64,000 nt of DNA from DATKFM01 sp046154965 (GTDB taxonomy: Bacteria; Pseudomonadota; Alphaproteobacteria; Dongiales; Dongiaceae): positions 1 through 64,000 of the forward strand of contig JBJXDY010000012.1 of assembly GCA_046154965.1 (NCBI GenBank), given 5' to 3'. Both the position numbers and the translations under genes were made by a program. The stretch's first letter is position 1, and every line of letters starts with the position of its first letter. The notes under the pieces are model-generated. The model saw only the letters and a list, made by a program, of their open reading frames with translations. It was not told where the DNA came from and ran no database searches. Below are positions 25,881 through 36,561 of the stretch, one piece after another.

Positions 25881-28094
25881 TCAAGGCTCCGTGCCAAAGC
25901 TGCCGAGGTTCTTGAACGCAATGGAGAACAGGACCTTGATCTCGGGATCCCGCTCCTCATCCTCGTAGTTATTGCGGAAGATGGACGTGCGGATGTCGAA
26001 GCATTCGTCCTCATAGGCTATGCCGCCGCCGTAAGACAGCATGCGCCCCGCCTCCAGATCGCGCCGGGCGCCGATAAAGGCCGACCAGTAATCGTCGAAT
26101 TTCGCGTTCAGCCGGGCGGCGATTTCCTGGCGGTCGCCGAAGCTGTTGTTGGGATCGGCTTCTTCCGAGAGGAACGCATAGGACACATCGACATTCAGCC
26201 AATCCGGGCCGGCTTGCATCAGCAGTTCGTCCCGCTGCGCCTGGAAGGAGTCGGCGTCGATGCGGAAGCGGTACATCAGGTCCAGATAGTCCGCGGGGTT
26301 GACGTACACCGCGCCGACGATGTCGGACAAAGCGGTGTCCAGGCCCGAGCTGCTGTCGAAGTTGTTCGTGTCGTTGAAGCTGTAGCTCTGCCCCAGGAAG
26401 ACGCTGGCAAAGCCGCCTTCGTCGCCATAGATGCTCCAGCGCAGCCCGTAATTCACCCGCTGGCCGGTGTCGACGCGGTCGAGGCCGGCGAAGCGGTTGA
26501 GGTCGAACAGGTTGGTCTCGTCGAACTCGATGTCCAGGCTGTCTTCGTTCGGAATGGTGCCGGAGTTGCCGGTATCGGTGCCGGCGATGACTTGCGCGAT
26601 CGGCTCGACCACCTCGTGCCAGCCCTCATGCCGCCTGACGAACGGATAGCGCCATTCCAGCGCGATCTGCGGGAACAGGCGTCCGTCGGTGCCGTTCTCG
26701 GTCGGCCCGGACGGATTGGGATCGTTGGAGTTGGGATCGAGATCGTTGAAGGAATAGATATCGCCCTGCAGCCGTGCCGAGAGCTTGTAGATGTCGCCCC
26801 AGGGCGAGGTGTATGGCAGCACCCAGCCGCCGGTGAAGGACAGCCGCCGGCTGTCGCGGCCATCGATGCGCGACAGCACCAGGGCGTCGGCGTCGAAAGT
26901 GAAGTAGCTGCCGAAGTAGGAGGGCGGGCTGACGTAGTTGTAATCCAGCAGCGGCAGGACGATCGGCGCCTCGTCGTTTTCATCGATATCGCGCGTGCCC
27001 TGGAAGGCGAAGGCCTGCAGCGACGCATAGTTGCGGCCGCTGAACATCTCGGCGAAGACATGGCTGGTCAGCGTGCGCTCGTCGGAGAAATCGTACAGCC
27101 GCTCATAGGTCTTGTCGGTGGCGCGCTCGATGTCGAAGCCCCACCGCCAGTTTTCGTCGGCGTCGAAACGGCCGGTGGCGTCGATATGGCCGCGGAAGTC
27201 GCCATTCTCCAGGTTCGCCTCCTGGTCATCCTCGTCGGAAAACGTGCCGCTGGCCTCCACCTCGAAGCGGCCGTCCTGCACCCGCTGGCGATAATCCGTG
27301 ACCAGCACGGGAAACTCGCCGGTCGAAAAAATGGGCGTGATGGTCACGTCCTTGTCGTCGGAGATCACCCAGTAGTAGGGCAGCCGTATCGCCGCACCCA
27401 GCTTGTCCGAATACTGGAACGACGGCGCCAGCAAGCCGCTGGCGCGCTTCACCGACGGGTCGGGGTGGCTGAAGTAGGGCGTATAGAGCACCGGCACGCC
27501 GAACATCTCGAGCCACGCATCCTCGTACTCGATGCGCTTGGTTTCCTTGTTGTGGACGACGCGGATCGCCTTGATCTGCCAGAGCGGCGGCCGCATCGGA
27601 TCGTCCTTGCAGAGCTCGCAGGGCGAATAGACCGCGCGGTTAAGGGTTGTCTTCCTGCCGTCGTCGCTGCGCGTGCCCGAGGCCGCCGCCATGCGCGAGC
27701 GGTCGCTCAGCAGCAGGCGGATGGTATCCACCGTCGCCGCCTTGAGATCGGAGGTCAGCTCCACATAGTCGGCGAAAATCGTGTCGCCGTCAGGCCCGGT
27801 CAGGCTGACATTGCCGGCCGCCGTGACCTTGTTGGCGCGCTGGTTGTAGGACACCGTGTCCGCATGGACGACATTGTCGCCCTGGGAGATCTCCACATTG
27901 CCGCGCGCGGTGACGATGCCCAGTTCCTCGTCATAGGTCAGCTCGTCGGCCATCAGCAGCACCGGCTCGGTCTCCGACGGCGTTTGGGCGACGGCCTTCT
28001 TTCCGGTGATCGAGTCTTTTTCCGCCTGGGCGGGCAGGGCGGCCATCAGGACGGCAATCAAGGTGAGGGCGTGGAAACACCGCCGCAGGATCAC
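25881..28094 (-). CDS. lptD: LPS-assembly outer-membrane protein LptD
   Basis: Inserts lipopolysaccharide into the outer leaflet with LptE. From the GTG at 28094 the protein is about 737 residues with a signal peptide (ILRRCFHALTLIAVLMAALPAQA). An OstA/jellyroll domain follows (ADELTYDEELGIVTARGNVEI ...), then a large beta-barrel rich in aromatic and acidic repeats, ending in a strand that finishes FKNLGSFG. A purine-rich GGGGGCGG lies before this GTG. An upstream ATG at 28160 would add 22 residues in front of the signal peptide and seems less likely. lptF and lptG, usually upstream, are absent here. Confidence 0.92.
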   Translation of the reverse strand: MILRRCFHALTLIAVLMAALPAQAEKDSITGKKAVAQTPSETEPVLLMADELTYDEELGIVTARGNVEISQGDNVVHADTVSYNQRANKVTAAGNVSLTGPDGDTIFADYVELTSDLKAATVDTIRLLLSDRSRMAAASGTRSDDGRKTTLNRAVYSPCELCKDDPMRPPLWQIKAIRVVHNKETKRIEYEDAWLEMFGVPVLYTPYFSHPDPSVKRASGLLAPSFQYSDKLGAAIRLPYYWVISDDKDVTITPIFSTGEFPVLVTDYRQRVQDGRFEVEASGTFSDEDDQEANLENGDFRGHIDATGRFDADENWRWGFDIERATDKTYERLYDFSDERTLTSHVFAEMFSGRNYASLQAFAFQGTRDIDENDEAPIVLPLLDYNYVSPPSYFGSYFTFDADALVLSRIDGRDSRRLSFTGGWVLPYTSPWGDIYKLSARLQGDIYSFNDLDPNSNDPNPSGPTENGTDGRLFPQIALEWRYPFVRRHEGWHEVVEPIAQVIAGTDTGNSGTIPNEDSLDIEFDETNLFDLNRFAGLDRVDTGQRVNYGLRWSIYGDEGGFASVFLGQSYSFNDTNNFDSSSGLDTALSDIVGAVYVNPADYLDLMYRFRIDADSFQAQRDELLMQAGPDWLNVDVSYAFLSEEADPNNSFGDRQEIAARLNAKFDDYWSAFIGARRDLEAGRMLSYGGGIAYEDECFDIRTSIFRNNYEDEERDPEIKVLFSIAFKNLGSFGTEP

Positions 28095-28250
28095 CGAGCC
28101 GCCCCCATTCTTTTGCGTTTTTGCCCTACCGCCGGATATAGAGCAGGATTCATTCGTCAAGACCAGCCTTGACGGCCCTCAATAGGCTGTTACCGGTATG
28201 ATTCCCAGCGGCGCAAAAATCGCCGCCGACTGCAAGGAGATCTGCCTGCC

Positions 28251-29756
<1,506 letters not shown>

Positions 29757-29789
29757 TTTAGCGGCGGCCCAGAACCTATCAGTGCTCAG

Positions 29790-31286
29790 ATGAAAGTATC
29801 CTTCGCAAAGCCCGGCAGCGCGGCGCCGGGTGCGCTGGCGGTCGGTATCTTCAGCGGCCCGGAGCTGACGCCGTCGGCGGCGCGGATCGACCGCAAGACC
29901 CGCGGCGCCCTGTCCCGCGCCATTGCCGCCGGGCGCTTCCGCGGCGAGATCGGCAATGTGCTGCCGGTCATCGCACCGCGCGGCGTCGGCGCGCGCAGCA
30001 TCCTGGTGGCCGGGCTCGGCAAGCCGGCGGAGTTCAACGGACTCGCGGCGGAACGGGCCGCCGGCGCGCTTGCGGCGCAGGCGCTTGCTTCGGGTGAAAG
30101 CGATCTGGCCTTTGCGATCGAGGCACCTAATGGTGAGACCGTCGGCGCTGCAGCGCTCGCCGCCTATCTGGCCAATGCCGTCCGCCTGCGCGCCTATCGC
30201 TTCGACAAGTACCGGACGACCGAAAAGCCGGAGAGCAAGCCGCGTCTGGCGCGACTGGCGGTGCATACGGCCGATCCGTCAGCGGCCCGCGCGGCCTATG
30301 CGCCGCTCGCCAGCACCACCGACTCCGTGCTGCTGGCCCGCGACCTGATCAGCGAACCCGGCAATGTCGTCTATCCCGCCAGCTTCGCTGCCGCGGCCAA
30401 ATCGCTGACCAAACTCGGCCTGAAGGTTGAAGTTCTCGGCCGCGACAAGCTACGGAAGCTCGGCCTCAATGCCATGCTCGGAGTCGCCCAGGGCAGCAGC
30501 CATGAGCCGCAGCTCGTCGCCCTGCAATGGCACGGCGCCGGCAAGACCGGCGGCGCGCCCATCGCCTTCGTCGGTAAGGGCGTCACCTTCGATACCGGCG
30601 GCATCTCCATCAAGCCGGCCGGCGGCATGGAGGAGATGAAGTACGACATGGCCGGCGCCGCCGCCGTCTACGGCGTCATGCGCTCGCTTGCCGCCCGCAA
30701 GGCCAATGTGAATGCCGTCGGCATCTGCGCCATGGTGGAGAACATGCCCGGCGACAACGCGCAGCGCCCGGGCGACGTGGTGCGCACCATGTCCGGCCAG
30801 ACCATCGAGGTGATCGACACCGATGCCGAAGGCCGCCTGGTGCTGAGCGACGCACTGTATTTCGCTTATTCGCAGTACAAGCCGCGGGCCATGATCGACC
30901 TGGCGACGCTGACGGGGTCGGTGATGGTGGCGCTGGGCGTCGAGCATGGCGGCCTGTTCGCCAATGACGACAAGCTGGCGGCGCAGCTGCTGGCGGCCGG
31001 CAGGGCGTCGGGCGAGTTGCTTTGGCGCCTGCCGATGACCGAGCACTACGACGATCTCATCAAGTCCGACATTGCCGACTGGAAGAACGACGGCGGCCGC
31101 TGGTGCGACGCCATCAACGGCGCCTCGCTGCTGAAGCATTTCGTCGGCAACACGCCTTGGGCCCACCTGGATATCGCCGGCATGGCCTGGACCAAACAGG
31201 ACCGCCCCACCGTGCCGAAGGGCGCGGTAGGTTTCGGCATCCGCCTGCTGGATCGCCTGGTGGCGGATTGCTATGAGGGAAAGTGA
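29790..31286 (+). CDS. pepA: leucyl aminopeptidase (M17), second tandem copy
   Basis: 498 residues, aligning with the preceding gene over its whole length. Shared blocks such as RFDKYRTTEKPE and MSGQTIEVI are identical. The active-site blocks VGKGVTFDTGGISIKP, MKYDMAGAA and DTDAEGRLVLSDA are intact, so it should be active. It diverges in the C-terminal loop, where the usual MKNxGxRxGGSITAAxFL is replaced by WKNDGGRWCDAINGASLL, near the substrate-facing region. This looks like a tandem duplication with specialisation of one copy. holC follows 14 bp later. Confidence 0.95.
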   Translation: MKVSFAKPGSAAPGALAVGIFSGPELTPSAARIDRKTRGALSRAIAAGRFRGEIGNVLPVIAPRGVGARSILVAGLGKPAEFNGLAAERAAGALAAQALASGESDLAFAIEAPNGETVGAAALAAYLANAVRLRAYRFDKYRTTEKPESKPRLARLAVHTADPSAARAAYAPLASTTDSVLLARDLISEPGNVVYPASFAAAAKSLTKLGLKVEVLGRDKLRKLGLNAMLGVAQGSSHEPQLVALQWHGAGKTGGAPIAFVGKGVTFDTGGISIKPAGGMEEMKYDMAGAAAVYGVMRSLAARKANVNAVGICAMVENMPGDNAQRPGDVVRTMSGQTIEVIDTDAEGRLVLSDALYFAYSQYKPRAMIDLATLTGSVMVALGVEHGGLFANDDKLAAQLLAAGRASGELLWRLPMTEHYDDLIKSDIADWKNDGGRWCDAINGASLLKHFVGNTPWAHLDIAGMAWTKQDRPTVPKGAVGFGIRLLDRLVADCYEGK

Positions 31287-31300
31287 GAAGCGGCGGCGCC

Positions 31301-31756
31301 ATGACCGAGATCCGCTTCTACCACCTGCAGAAGAGCACGCTGGAAGCGGCACTGCCGCCGATGCTGGAAAAAACCCTGGAGCGCGGCCAGCGGGCCGTGG
31401 TGATCGCCGGCTCCCCCGAGCGCGTCGAGGCGCTCACCTCGTATCTCTGGACCTATAACGATCGCGGCTTCCTGCCCCATGGCAGCGCCCGCGACGGCTT
31501 CGCCGAGCAGCAGCCGGTCTGGCTGACCGAAAAGGACGAGAATCCGAACGGAGCGCAGGTGCTGTTCCTCACCGATGGCGCGGTCTCAGGGCATGTGGCC
31601 GAATTCGCGCTCTGCGTCGAACTGCTGGACGGCAACGACGAGAACGCCGTCGCCACCGGCCGCGACCGCTGGCGCGACTACAAAGCCGCCGGCCACAAAC
31701 TCACCTACTGGCAGCAAAATCCCGCCGGCCGCTGGGAACAGAAGGCGGAGGCTTAA
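31301..31756 (+). CDS. holC: DNA polymerase III chi subunit HolC
   Basis: 151 residues starting MTEIRFYHLQKSTLEAALP, the hallmark of chi, which links the clamp loader to SSB. Conserved LERGQRAVV, LWTYNDRGFLPHG and GRDRWRDYKAAGHKLTYWQQ blocks are present. I use the ATG at 31301 over an in-frame upstream start at 31283. It lies 14 bp after the second pepA and overlaps the end of the convergent gene by 4 bp. Confidence 0.93.
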   Translation: MTEIRFYHLQKSTLEAALPPMLEKTLERGQRAVVIAGSPERVEALTSYLWTYNDRGFLPHGSARDGFAEQQPVWLTEKDENPNGAQVLFLTDGAVSGHVAEFALCVELLDGNDENAVATGRDRWRDYKAAGHKLTYWQQNPAGRWEQKAEA

Positions 31757-32316
31757 GCCGCCACCCGCCGCAGGTTCAGCTTCAGCCCCACCACCTGATA
31801 CACCGTCAACCCGGTGATCTGCACGATGTCGGCCAGCCGCAAATTGGTCTCCGTCAGCAGCACGCGCGCATGGGTCCAGGGATCGAGGCGCCGGGGATTG
31901 GCGCGGAAGCGTTTCTCCGGCAGCCGCCGCCGGGCCAGCTCCCGGGCATCGAGGCCGCGCGAGCGCGCCTCCGCCAATGCCGCCTCGCGCTTCATCTTGG
32001 CGGCATGGATCTGCCAGTCCATCAGGTGGACATAGCGGGCCTGCTCGGCTTGGGTGGCGGTGGTCTGGGAGGCGAATCCGGTCTGCTGACGGCGGGGCAG
32101 GGCGGAATCGCCGCAGGCCTCCTCCAGCGTCATGCCGTGCCGCTGCGCCATGCGCTTGGCGGCGGCCAGGGCGTTTTCCCGCTCGCCGGCGAAGGGACTC
32201 TCCGCCGCGAGTTTCAGTAACCCGTGGAAACGCTTCCTTTCCGATTCGCTAAACGACGTAGAAATCCCAGCCTCCTCAGGCTCGGCAGGCCAACATGGTT
32301 CGCCATAATGCGGCAA
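31753..32316 (-). CDS. hypothetical protein with DUF2786-like N-terminus and helix-turn-helix-like C-terminus
   Basis: Up to 187 residues from a TTG at 32316, with no convincing ribosome site, so the start is uncertain. Residues about 27-65 (FHGLLKLAAESPFAGERENALAA and following) resemble the DUF2786 helical repeat. The middle is a basic, Arg/Ala-rich helix. The last 35 residues (TNLRLADIVQITGLTVYQV) read like a helix-turn-helix. A DNA-associated role is plausible but unproven. Confidence 0.55.
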   Translation of the reverse strand: MPHYGEPCWPAEPEEAGISTSFSESERKRFHGLLKLAAESPFAGERENALAAAKRMAQRHGMTLEEACGDSALPRRQQTGFASQTTATQAEQARYVHLMDWQIHAAKMKREAALAEARSRGLDARELARRRLPEKRFRANPRRLDPWTHARVLLTETNLRLADIVQITGLTVYQVVGLKLNLRRVAA

Positions 32317-32444
32317 AGAAGTTTAATGATCGTTCAACGCATCCGCCAGCTACGAAACTGTGTTATATTGAGGTATAATGGTTGCTGCTTTGATTCACGG
32401 GTTGCCTTTGGGGGCGCTTGGGTATCGAAGGTGAAAGCATAGAG

Positions 32445-32777
32445 ATGACCGAGATCAGACAGGCCAAGTTCCAGATCGGGCAGATCGTCAAGCACCGGAT
32501 TTTTCCGTTCCGCGGCGTGATTTTCGACGTCGATCCCACCTTCAACAACACCGAGGAGTGGTATCAGTCGATTCCGCCGGAGGTGCGGCCGAGGAAGGAT
32601 CAGCCCTTCTACCATCTGCTGGCCGAGAACGCGGAGACCACCTACATCGCCTATGTCTCAGAACAGAATCTGCTGGTGGACGACAGCGGCAAGCCGGTGA
32701 AGCATCCGTCTGTCGGCGAACTCTTCAGCCGCCAGGACGGTGCGAAGTACGTGCTGCGGCAGCGGTCGACGAATTAA
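32445..32777 (+). CDS. hspQ: heat shock protein HspQ (hemimethylated DNA-binding YccV family)
   Basis: 110 residues. The block FQIGQIVKHRIFPFRGVIFDVDP, then NTEEWYQSIPPE, QPFYHLLAEN and TYIAYVSEQNLL, is the full HspQ/YccV domain. In E. coli HspQ binds hemimethylated oriC DNA and also enhances Lon proteolysis. The ATG at 32445 gives the usual N-terminus; a TTG at 32418 with a G-run upstream is an alternative. Confidence 0.9.
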   Translation: MTEIRQAKFQIGQIVKHRIFPFRGVIFDVDPTFNNTEEWYQSIPPEVRPRKDQPFYHLLAENAETTYIAYVSEQNLLVDDSGKPVKHPSVGELFSRQDGAKYVLRQRSTN

Positions 32778-32805
32778 AGATCGCCCTCGGCAAGGAAGCA
32801 CAATG

Positions 32806-32975
32806 GTTGTCGTCCGGGGCCGCCGCGTCAGCGGTGGAACCCGGGACCCACGAACACGGGCCTATCCAGCTTGTTATCCGACCGCCCGGAGTTCATGGGG
32901 CTCCGATAACCTCGCTCGCGACAAACGCTACGCGTTTGCGCCGGACGCTCGGCTTCCGGGATGACGGATTTTTTT
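32806..32975. repeat. candidate dispersed intergenic repeat with T-run after hspQ
   Basis: The 230-bp gap between hspQ and the convergent DUF1772 gene holds no gene. It begins GTCGTCCGGGGCCGCCGCG, includes GGAACCCGGGACCCACGAAC, and ends CCGGGATGAC then seven T at about 32968-32974. The outer GTCGTCCGGG and CCGGGATGAC are imperfect inverted copies. GC-rich blocks of this style recur between genes in many alphaproteobacterial genomes and may end transcription of hspQ. Confidence 0.4.
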
Positions 32976-33007
32976 CTATCGTTCTGGGACCGGCGGGCCT
33001 CGGCTAG

Positions 33008-33484
33008 CTACGTTACCGCCGCCACAAACGCCGCCATCGCCACGGCACACGCCACCGTGCGCACATGGTTCCACCGCGTCCATTCCCTGACATAGTGCGG
33101 CCAGTAATCCGCGCCCGCGGCGCTCTCCGCCGCGACGGCGGCCAGCGCGTTGTTGCGCGGCACGTTGCAGAGCATCGTCACGCCGATGCATCCGGCGATG
33201 TACAGCAGCGCCCCCACCGCCAGATAGCCGATGCCGGGACGGGGCCACATCAGAACCACGAATACGAGGATAGCCGAACAGAACACGCCTGTTCCCAGGA
33301 ACACCGTCATGAACAGCGGATTGATGACGGCCACATTGATTGCCTGCATCGCTGCGATGCCCTGCGCCGCCGGTAAGCGCTTCAGCGCCGCCATCACGAA
33401 TGCGGAAAAGGCGAAGAACACGCCAGCCATCAGCCCGCTGCCGAGTGCAGCGAGAATGATCAGGGTGACGGAGAGCGCGAACAT
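33008..33484 (-). CDS. DUF1772 (anthrone-oxygenase-like) membrane protein
   Basis: 158 residues with four hydrophobic segments. Conserved features of DUF1772 are visible: GLMAGVFFAFSAFVMAAL near the start, INVAVINPLFMTVFLGTG, CNVPRNNALA, and W...W in the C-terminal third (EWTRWNHVRTVACAVA). Function is not established; some fungal members act on anthrones. The ATG at 33484 is preferred, because the frame upstream to 33544 lacks the family N-terminus. Confidence 0.8.
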   Translation of the reverse strand: MFALSVTLIILAALGSGLMAGVFFAFSAFVMAALKRLPAAQGIAAMQAINVAVINPLFMTVFLGTGVFCSAILVFVVLMWPRPGIGYLAVGALLYIAGCIGVTMLCNVPRNNALAAVAAESAAGADYWPHYVREWTRWNHVRTVACAVAMAAFVAAVT

Positions 33485-33551
33485 CGTGGTCACCGATCCG
33501 GCCTTTGGGATGACAGCAGAGAACTGGCACACATGATAACCCAATTCGAGT

Positions 33552-34033
33552 TTACGGAGTTACCTTACCCGGTTCATCCAGATGCCAATAGCACTGACCC
33601 TTCAGGACACAGCGCGCGCCCAGCGATCTGTAGAAGGCGATGGCGCGGTCATTGCCCGGGCTGACGGTCCAGCGCGCATAGGTGCCGCGGGCGATGACCA
33701 GCTTCCCGACCGTGGCCATCAGCCGCCGCGCCACGCCCCGCCCGCGATAGGCCTCGCGCACGAATAGATCGTCCACCAGGACGAACTGCCGCGCCCCCAG
33801 GTGGTGTAGGCGTTGCCATAGGTCACGAAACCCGCTGGCTCGCCCCCATCCAGCGCAATGAACCCGCCAAACTGCGCCGCCGCCCCGAACCCATCGCGCC
33901 GGATCGACTCCTCGGTCGCGCCGATCAAATGCTCCTGCTCCTCGAACCGCGCCAACTCCCGCATCATGGAAAGGAGGGCAGGGGAGTCGTCGGGCTCGAT
34001 GGGGCGGATGGTGAATGTGGATGATGAATTCAT
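33552..34033 (-). pseudogene. GNAT N-acetyltransferase gene with a one-base frameshift
   Basis: Read from the ATG at 34033, the first about 79 residues (MNSSSTFTIRPIEPDDSPAL ... GEPAGFVTYGNAYTTW) are a normal GNAT N-terminus. The frame then breaks. The remaining acetyltransferase core continues in the next frame (ARQFVLVDDLFVREAYRG, RGVARRLMATVGKLVIARG, DRAIAFYRSLGA) to the stop at 33552. The switch maps to a run of five C on the + strand at 33794-33798; one extra base there restores a 160-residue protein. It may be a real inactivating deletion or a homopolymer sequencing error. Confidence 0.85.
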
Positions 34034-34515
34034 GGTCGAACCTTCTGACGTTTCCCGGCATCAAAGCAACGCCCCGCCAAGGTTATCGTCGTAAGACGTT
34101 ATTCCTTGAAACCACCGGGGCGCATCCCCAGATCATCGCTTGCCGCGCACCATTGTCGCTGTTCGATGTTGGACATTGTGCATCAGACGTACCTGAAGTC
34201 ACGGCTTTGATGCCGGTGACTGCGTTCATATGCCCATATTCCTATAGGCCGGTATACGAGGAGTGATAGGCGTAGCACAAAAGGCATAGGCTTGTGATGC
34301 GGCTGCCCCAACGGGAGGGTTGTTTTCACGAGAATCACTTTGGCGGAAAGTAATCGCAGGCAAAGCAATCGCTTGCGAACCGCCGGCATGAAAAACAACC
34401 CTCGGTGGCGCGCGGCCTTCCGGACGCGTTCCTCCGGGCTCTCCAGCGGCATTTCTCGCTTGGCATGGGGTCGATCGCACGGATTTGCCCCACCGTCCCG
34501 TCCAGCGGCCGCCGG
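34034..34515. other. 482-bp gap without a recognisable gene
   Basis: Between the GNAT start and the end of the ABC-F gene there is no supported coding region. The left part (34034-34300) is less GC-rich than its surroundings and shows nothing I recognise apart from a short CACAA/TTGTG palindrome near 34276-34296. The right part contains the nested hairpin element at 34315-34403. Confidence 0.6.
34315..34403. ncRNA. nested-hairpin intergenic element, possible structured RNA or mobile-element remnant
   Basis: An outer stem pairs 34315-34328 (GAGGGTTGTTTTCA) with 34389-34403, perfect apart from one bulged A. Inside it GGCGG at 34342-34346 pairs with CCGCC at 34380-34384. An inner 7-bp stem pairs 34355-34361 with 34371-34377 with one G:T wobble. 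Three coaxial stems in about 90 bases suggest selection for RNA or DNA structure. Identity is unknown. Confidence 0.35.
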
Positions 34516-36405
34516 CTACTCCAGCGCCGCCTGCGCCACCAGCCAGGCGTCCTCGGCGGCGGCGATCTCTTTCTTGATGTCGCCGTAGCGGAGCTGCAGA
34601 TCCAGCAGCTTGGCGGTCGGGCCGTTGTAGATCTCCGGGTCGGCCAGGAGCGTTTCCATCGCCGCCTTCTTCTTGTTGAGGTCGGCGAGCCGGCGTTCGG
34701 TCTGCTGGGCCCGCTTCTTGAGCTGGGAGTTCTGGACCCGCTCCTCGGCGGCGGCGCGGCGCTGTTCCTTGCGGCCGGCGGCGGTGTGGGCCGCGCCGGA
34801 CGCGGCGCCGTTGCCCTTGGCTTCGCCGGCGGGCCGGGTGCGCCGTTCGGCGAACAGCAGCTCGCGATAGTCGTCCAGGTCGCCATCGTATTGCCGCACC
34901 GTGCCGCCGGCCACCAGCCAGAGCCGGTCGGCGCAGAGCTCGATCAAATGGGGGTCGTGGCTGATCAGCAGCACAGCACCTTCATAGGCGCCGATCGCCT
35001 GCACCAGCGCCTGGCGCGCATCGACGTCCAGGTGGTTGGTGGGCTCGTCGAGGATCAGCAGGTGCGGCGCCTCGCGGCTCATCAGCGCAAACAGCAGCCG
35101 CGCCTTCTCGCCGCCGGAGAGCGAACCGGCCTTGGTCAGCGCCTTGTCCTGCTCGAAGCCGAAGCGGCCGAGATGGGCCCGCAGCTTCTGCTCGTTCAGC
35201 AGCGGCGCCATGCGGCCGAGTATCTGCAGCGGCGTCGCGTCCAGATCCAGTTCGTCCGTTTGATGCTGGGCGAAATAGCCGACCCGCAGCTTCGGCGACT
35301 TGCGCAGGCTGCCATGCATCGGCTTCAGCCGGTTGCTCAGCAGCTTGGCCAGGGTCGATTTGCCGTTGCCGTTGGCGCCCAGGAGAGCCACGCGGTCGTC
35401 CATGTCGAGCCGCAGGCTGACATTGTTCAGCACCGGCTTCTCGGCCTGATAGCCGACAGCGACCTTCTCCAGCGTGACGATCGGCGGGGCCAGCTGGTCG
35501 GGCTGCGGGAATTCGAAGGCCACCGTGCGTTCCTCGGCGATGGCGACGATCGGCTCCATGCGCGCCAGCGCCTTCAGCCGCGACTGCGCCTGCCGCGCCT
35601 TGCTGGCCTTGTAGCGGAAGCGGTCGATGAAGGCTTGCATATGGGCGCGCTGGGCTTCCTGCTTCTTCTGCGCGGCGGCGATGTTGGCGATCTTGAGCGC
35701 GCGCGTGCGCTCGAAGGTGTCGTAGCCGCCGCCATAGACGTTCAGCTTGCCCATCTCCAGATGCACGATCTTGTCCACCACCTTGTTCAGGAGATCGCGG
35801 TCGTGGCTGACGATCAGCAGGGTGCGCGGATATTTCTGCAGGAAGGATTCCAGCCACAGCGCCGCTTCCAGGTCGAGATGGTTGGTGGGCTCGTCCAGCA
35901 GCAGCAGGTCGGGCTCGGCGAACAGCGCCGCGGCCAGGGCCACGCGCATGCGCCAGCCGCCGGAGAATTCGCTGCAGGCGCGGAGCTGCTGCTCGGCGCT
36001 GAAGCCGAGGCCGGAGAGGATTTCGGCGGCGCGCGCGGGCGCGCTGTGAGACTCGATGTCGGCCAGCCGGTTATGGATCTCGGCGATGCGGTGCGGATCC
36101 TGGGCGGTCTCCGCCTCAAGCAACAGCGCCGCGCGCTCGGTATCCGCCTGCAGCACCGTGTCGATCAGGCTGGCCGGCCCGCCCGGCGCTTCCTGGGCCA
36201 CCACGCCGACGCGGGTGTTGTTCGGCAGCGAGATCGTCCCGTTGTCGGCGTGGAGCTCGCCGGTGATCAGCTTCAGCAGCGTGGACTTGCCGCTGCCGTT
36301 CCTGCCCACCAGGCCGGCATGGTGGCCGGCGGGCAGCATCAGCGACGCGCCCTCCAGGAGGACCCGCCCGGCGATCCGGTAGGTGAGGTTCTCGATCTGC
36401 AACAT
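34516..36405 (-). CDS. ABC-F family ATPase (YheS/Uup-like ribosome-associated)
   Basis: 629 residues with two ATP-binding cassettes and no membrane segment. Walker A motifs are GRNGSGKST and GANGNGKST. Signatures are FSGGWRMR and LSGGEKAR, and both cassettes have LDEPTNHLD. The linker (about 235-300) is the charged P-site-tRNA-interaction motif of ABC-F proteins. A coiled C-terminal extension (KEQRRAAAEERVQNSQLKKR ...) follows. ABC-F proteins act on translating ribosomes rather than in transport; which ribosomal problem this one resolves is unknown. Confidence 0.93.
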   Translation of the reverse strand: MLQIENLTYRIAGRVLLEGASLMLPAGHHAGLVGRNGSGKSTLLKLITGELHADNGTISLPNNTRVGVVAQEAPGGPASLIDTVLQADTERAALLLEAETAQDPHRIAEIHNRLADIESHSAPARAAEILSGLGFSAEQQLRACSEFSGGWRMRVALAAALFAEPDLLLLDEPTNHLDLEAALWLESFLQKYPRTLLIVSHDRDLLNKVVDKIVHLEMGKLNVYGGGYDTFERTRALKIANIAAAQKKQEAQRAHMQAFIDRFRYKASKARQAQSRLKALARMEPIVAIAEERTVAFEFPQPDQLAPPIVTLEKVAVGYQAEKPVLNNVSLRLDMDDRVALLGANGNGKSTLAKLLSNRLKPMHGSLRKSPKLRVGYFAQHQTDELDLDATPLQILGRMAPLLNEQKLRAHLGRFGFEQDKALTKAGSLSGGEKARLLFALMSREAPHLLILDEPTNHLDVDARQALVQAIGAYEGAVLLISHDPHLIELCADRLWLVAGGTVRQYDGDLDDYRELLFAERRTRPAGEAKGNGAASGAAHTAAGRKEQRRAAAEERVQNSQLKKRAQQTERRLADLNKKKAAMETLLADPEIYNGPTAKLLDLQLRYGDIKKEIAAAEDAWLVAQAALE

Positions 36406-36561
36406 GGCGCGGGGTCATAGCATGGCGGGGCGGGGAAATGCCAAGCGCGGCTGGGGTTTCTTTACCGTAACGGCCGGCGGCGCCGGGCCGGGGGCCATTG
36501 CGGCAACCCCCCGCCGCCGCTATAAGGCCGCGACTTTTGCGGACCCGAAGGAAGGACGACC

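Noticed and set aside
25830..28172. 780-codon open frame on the + strand opposite lptD
   Set aside because: It is the mirror of the lptD coding strand in high-GC DNA. The translation is Arg/Gly/Val/Asp-rich without any domain, while lptD has a signal peptide and full family motifs.
34183..34480. Small minus-strand open frames of 84-89 codons in the gap before the ABC-F gene
   Set aside because: No ribosome site, no family resemblance, and they run through the nested hairpin. More likely structured non-coding DNA.
34405..36420. 671-codon open frame on the + strand opposite the ABC-F gene
   Set aside because: Composition is biased and motif-free. The minus-strand reading has two complete ATP cassettes.
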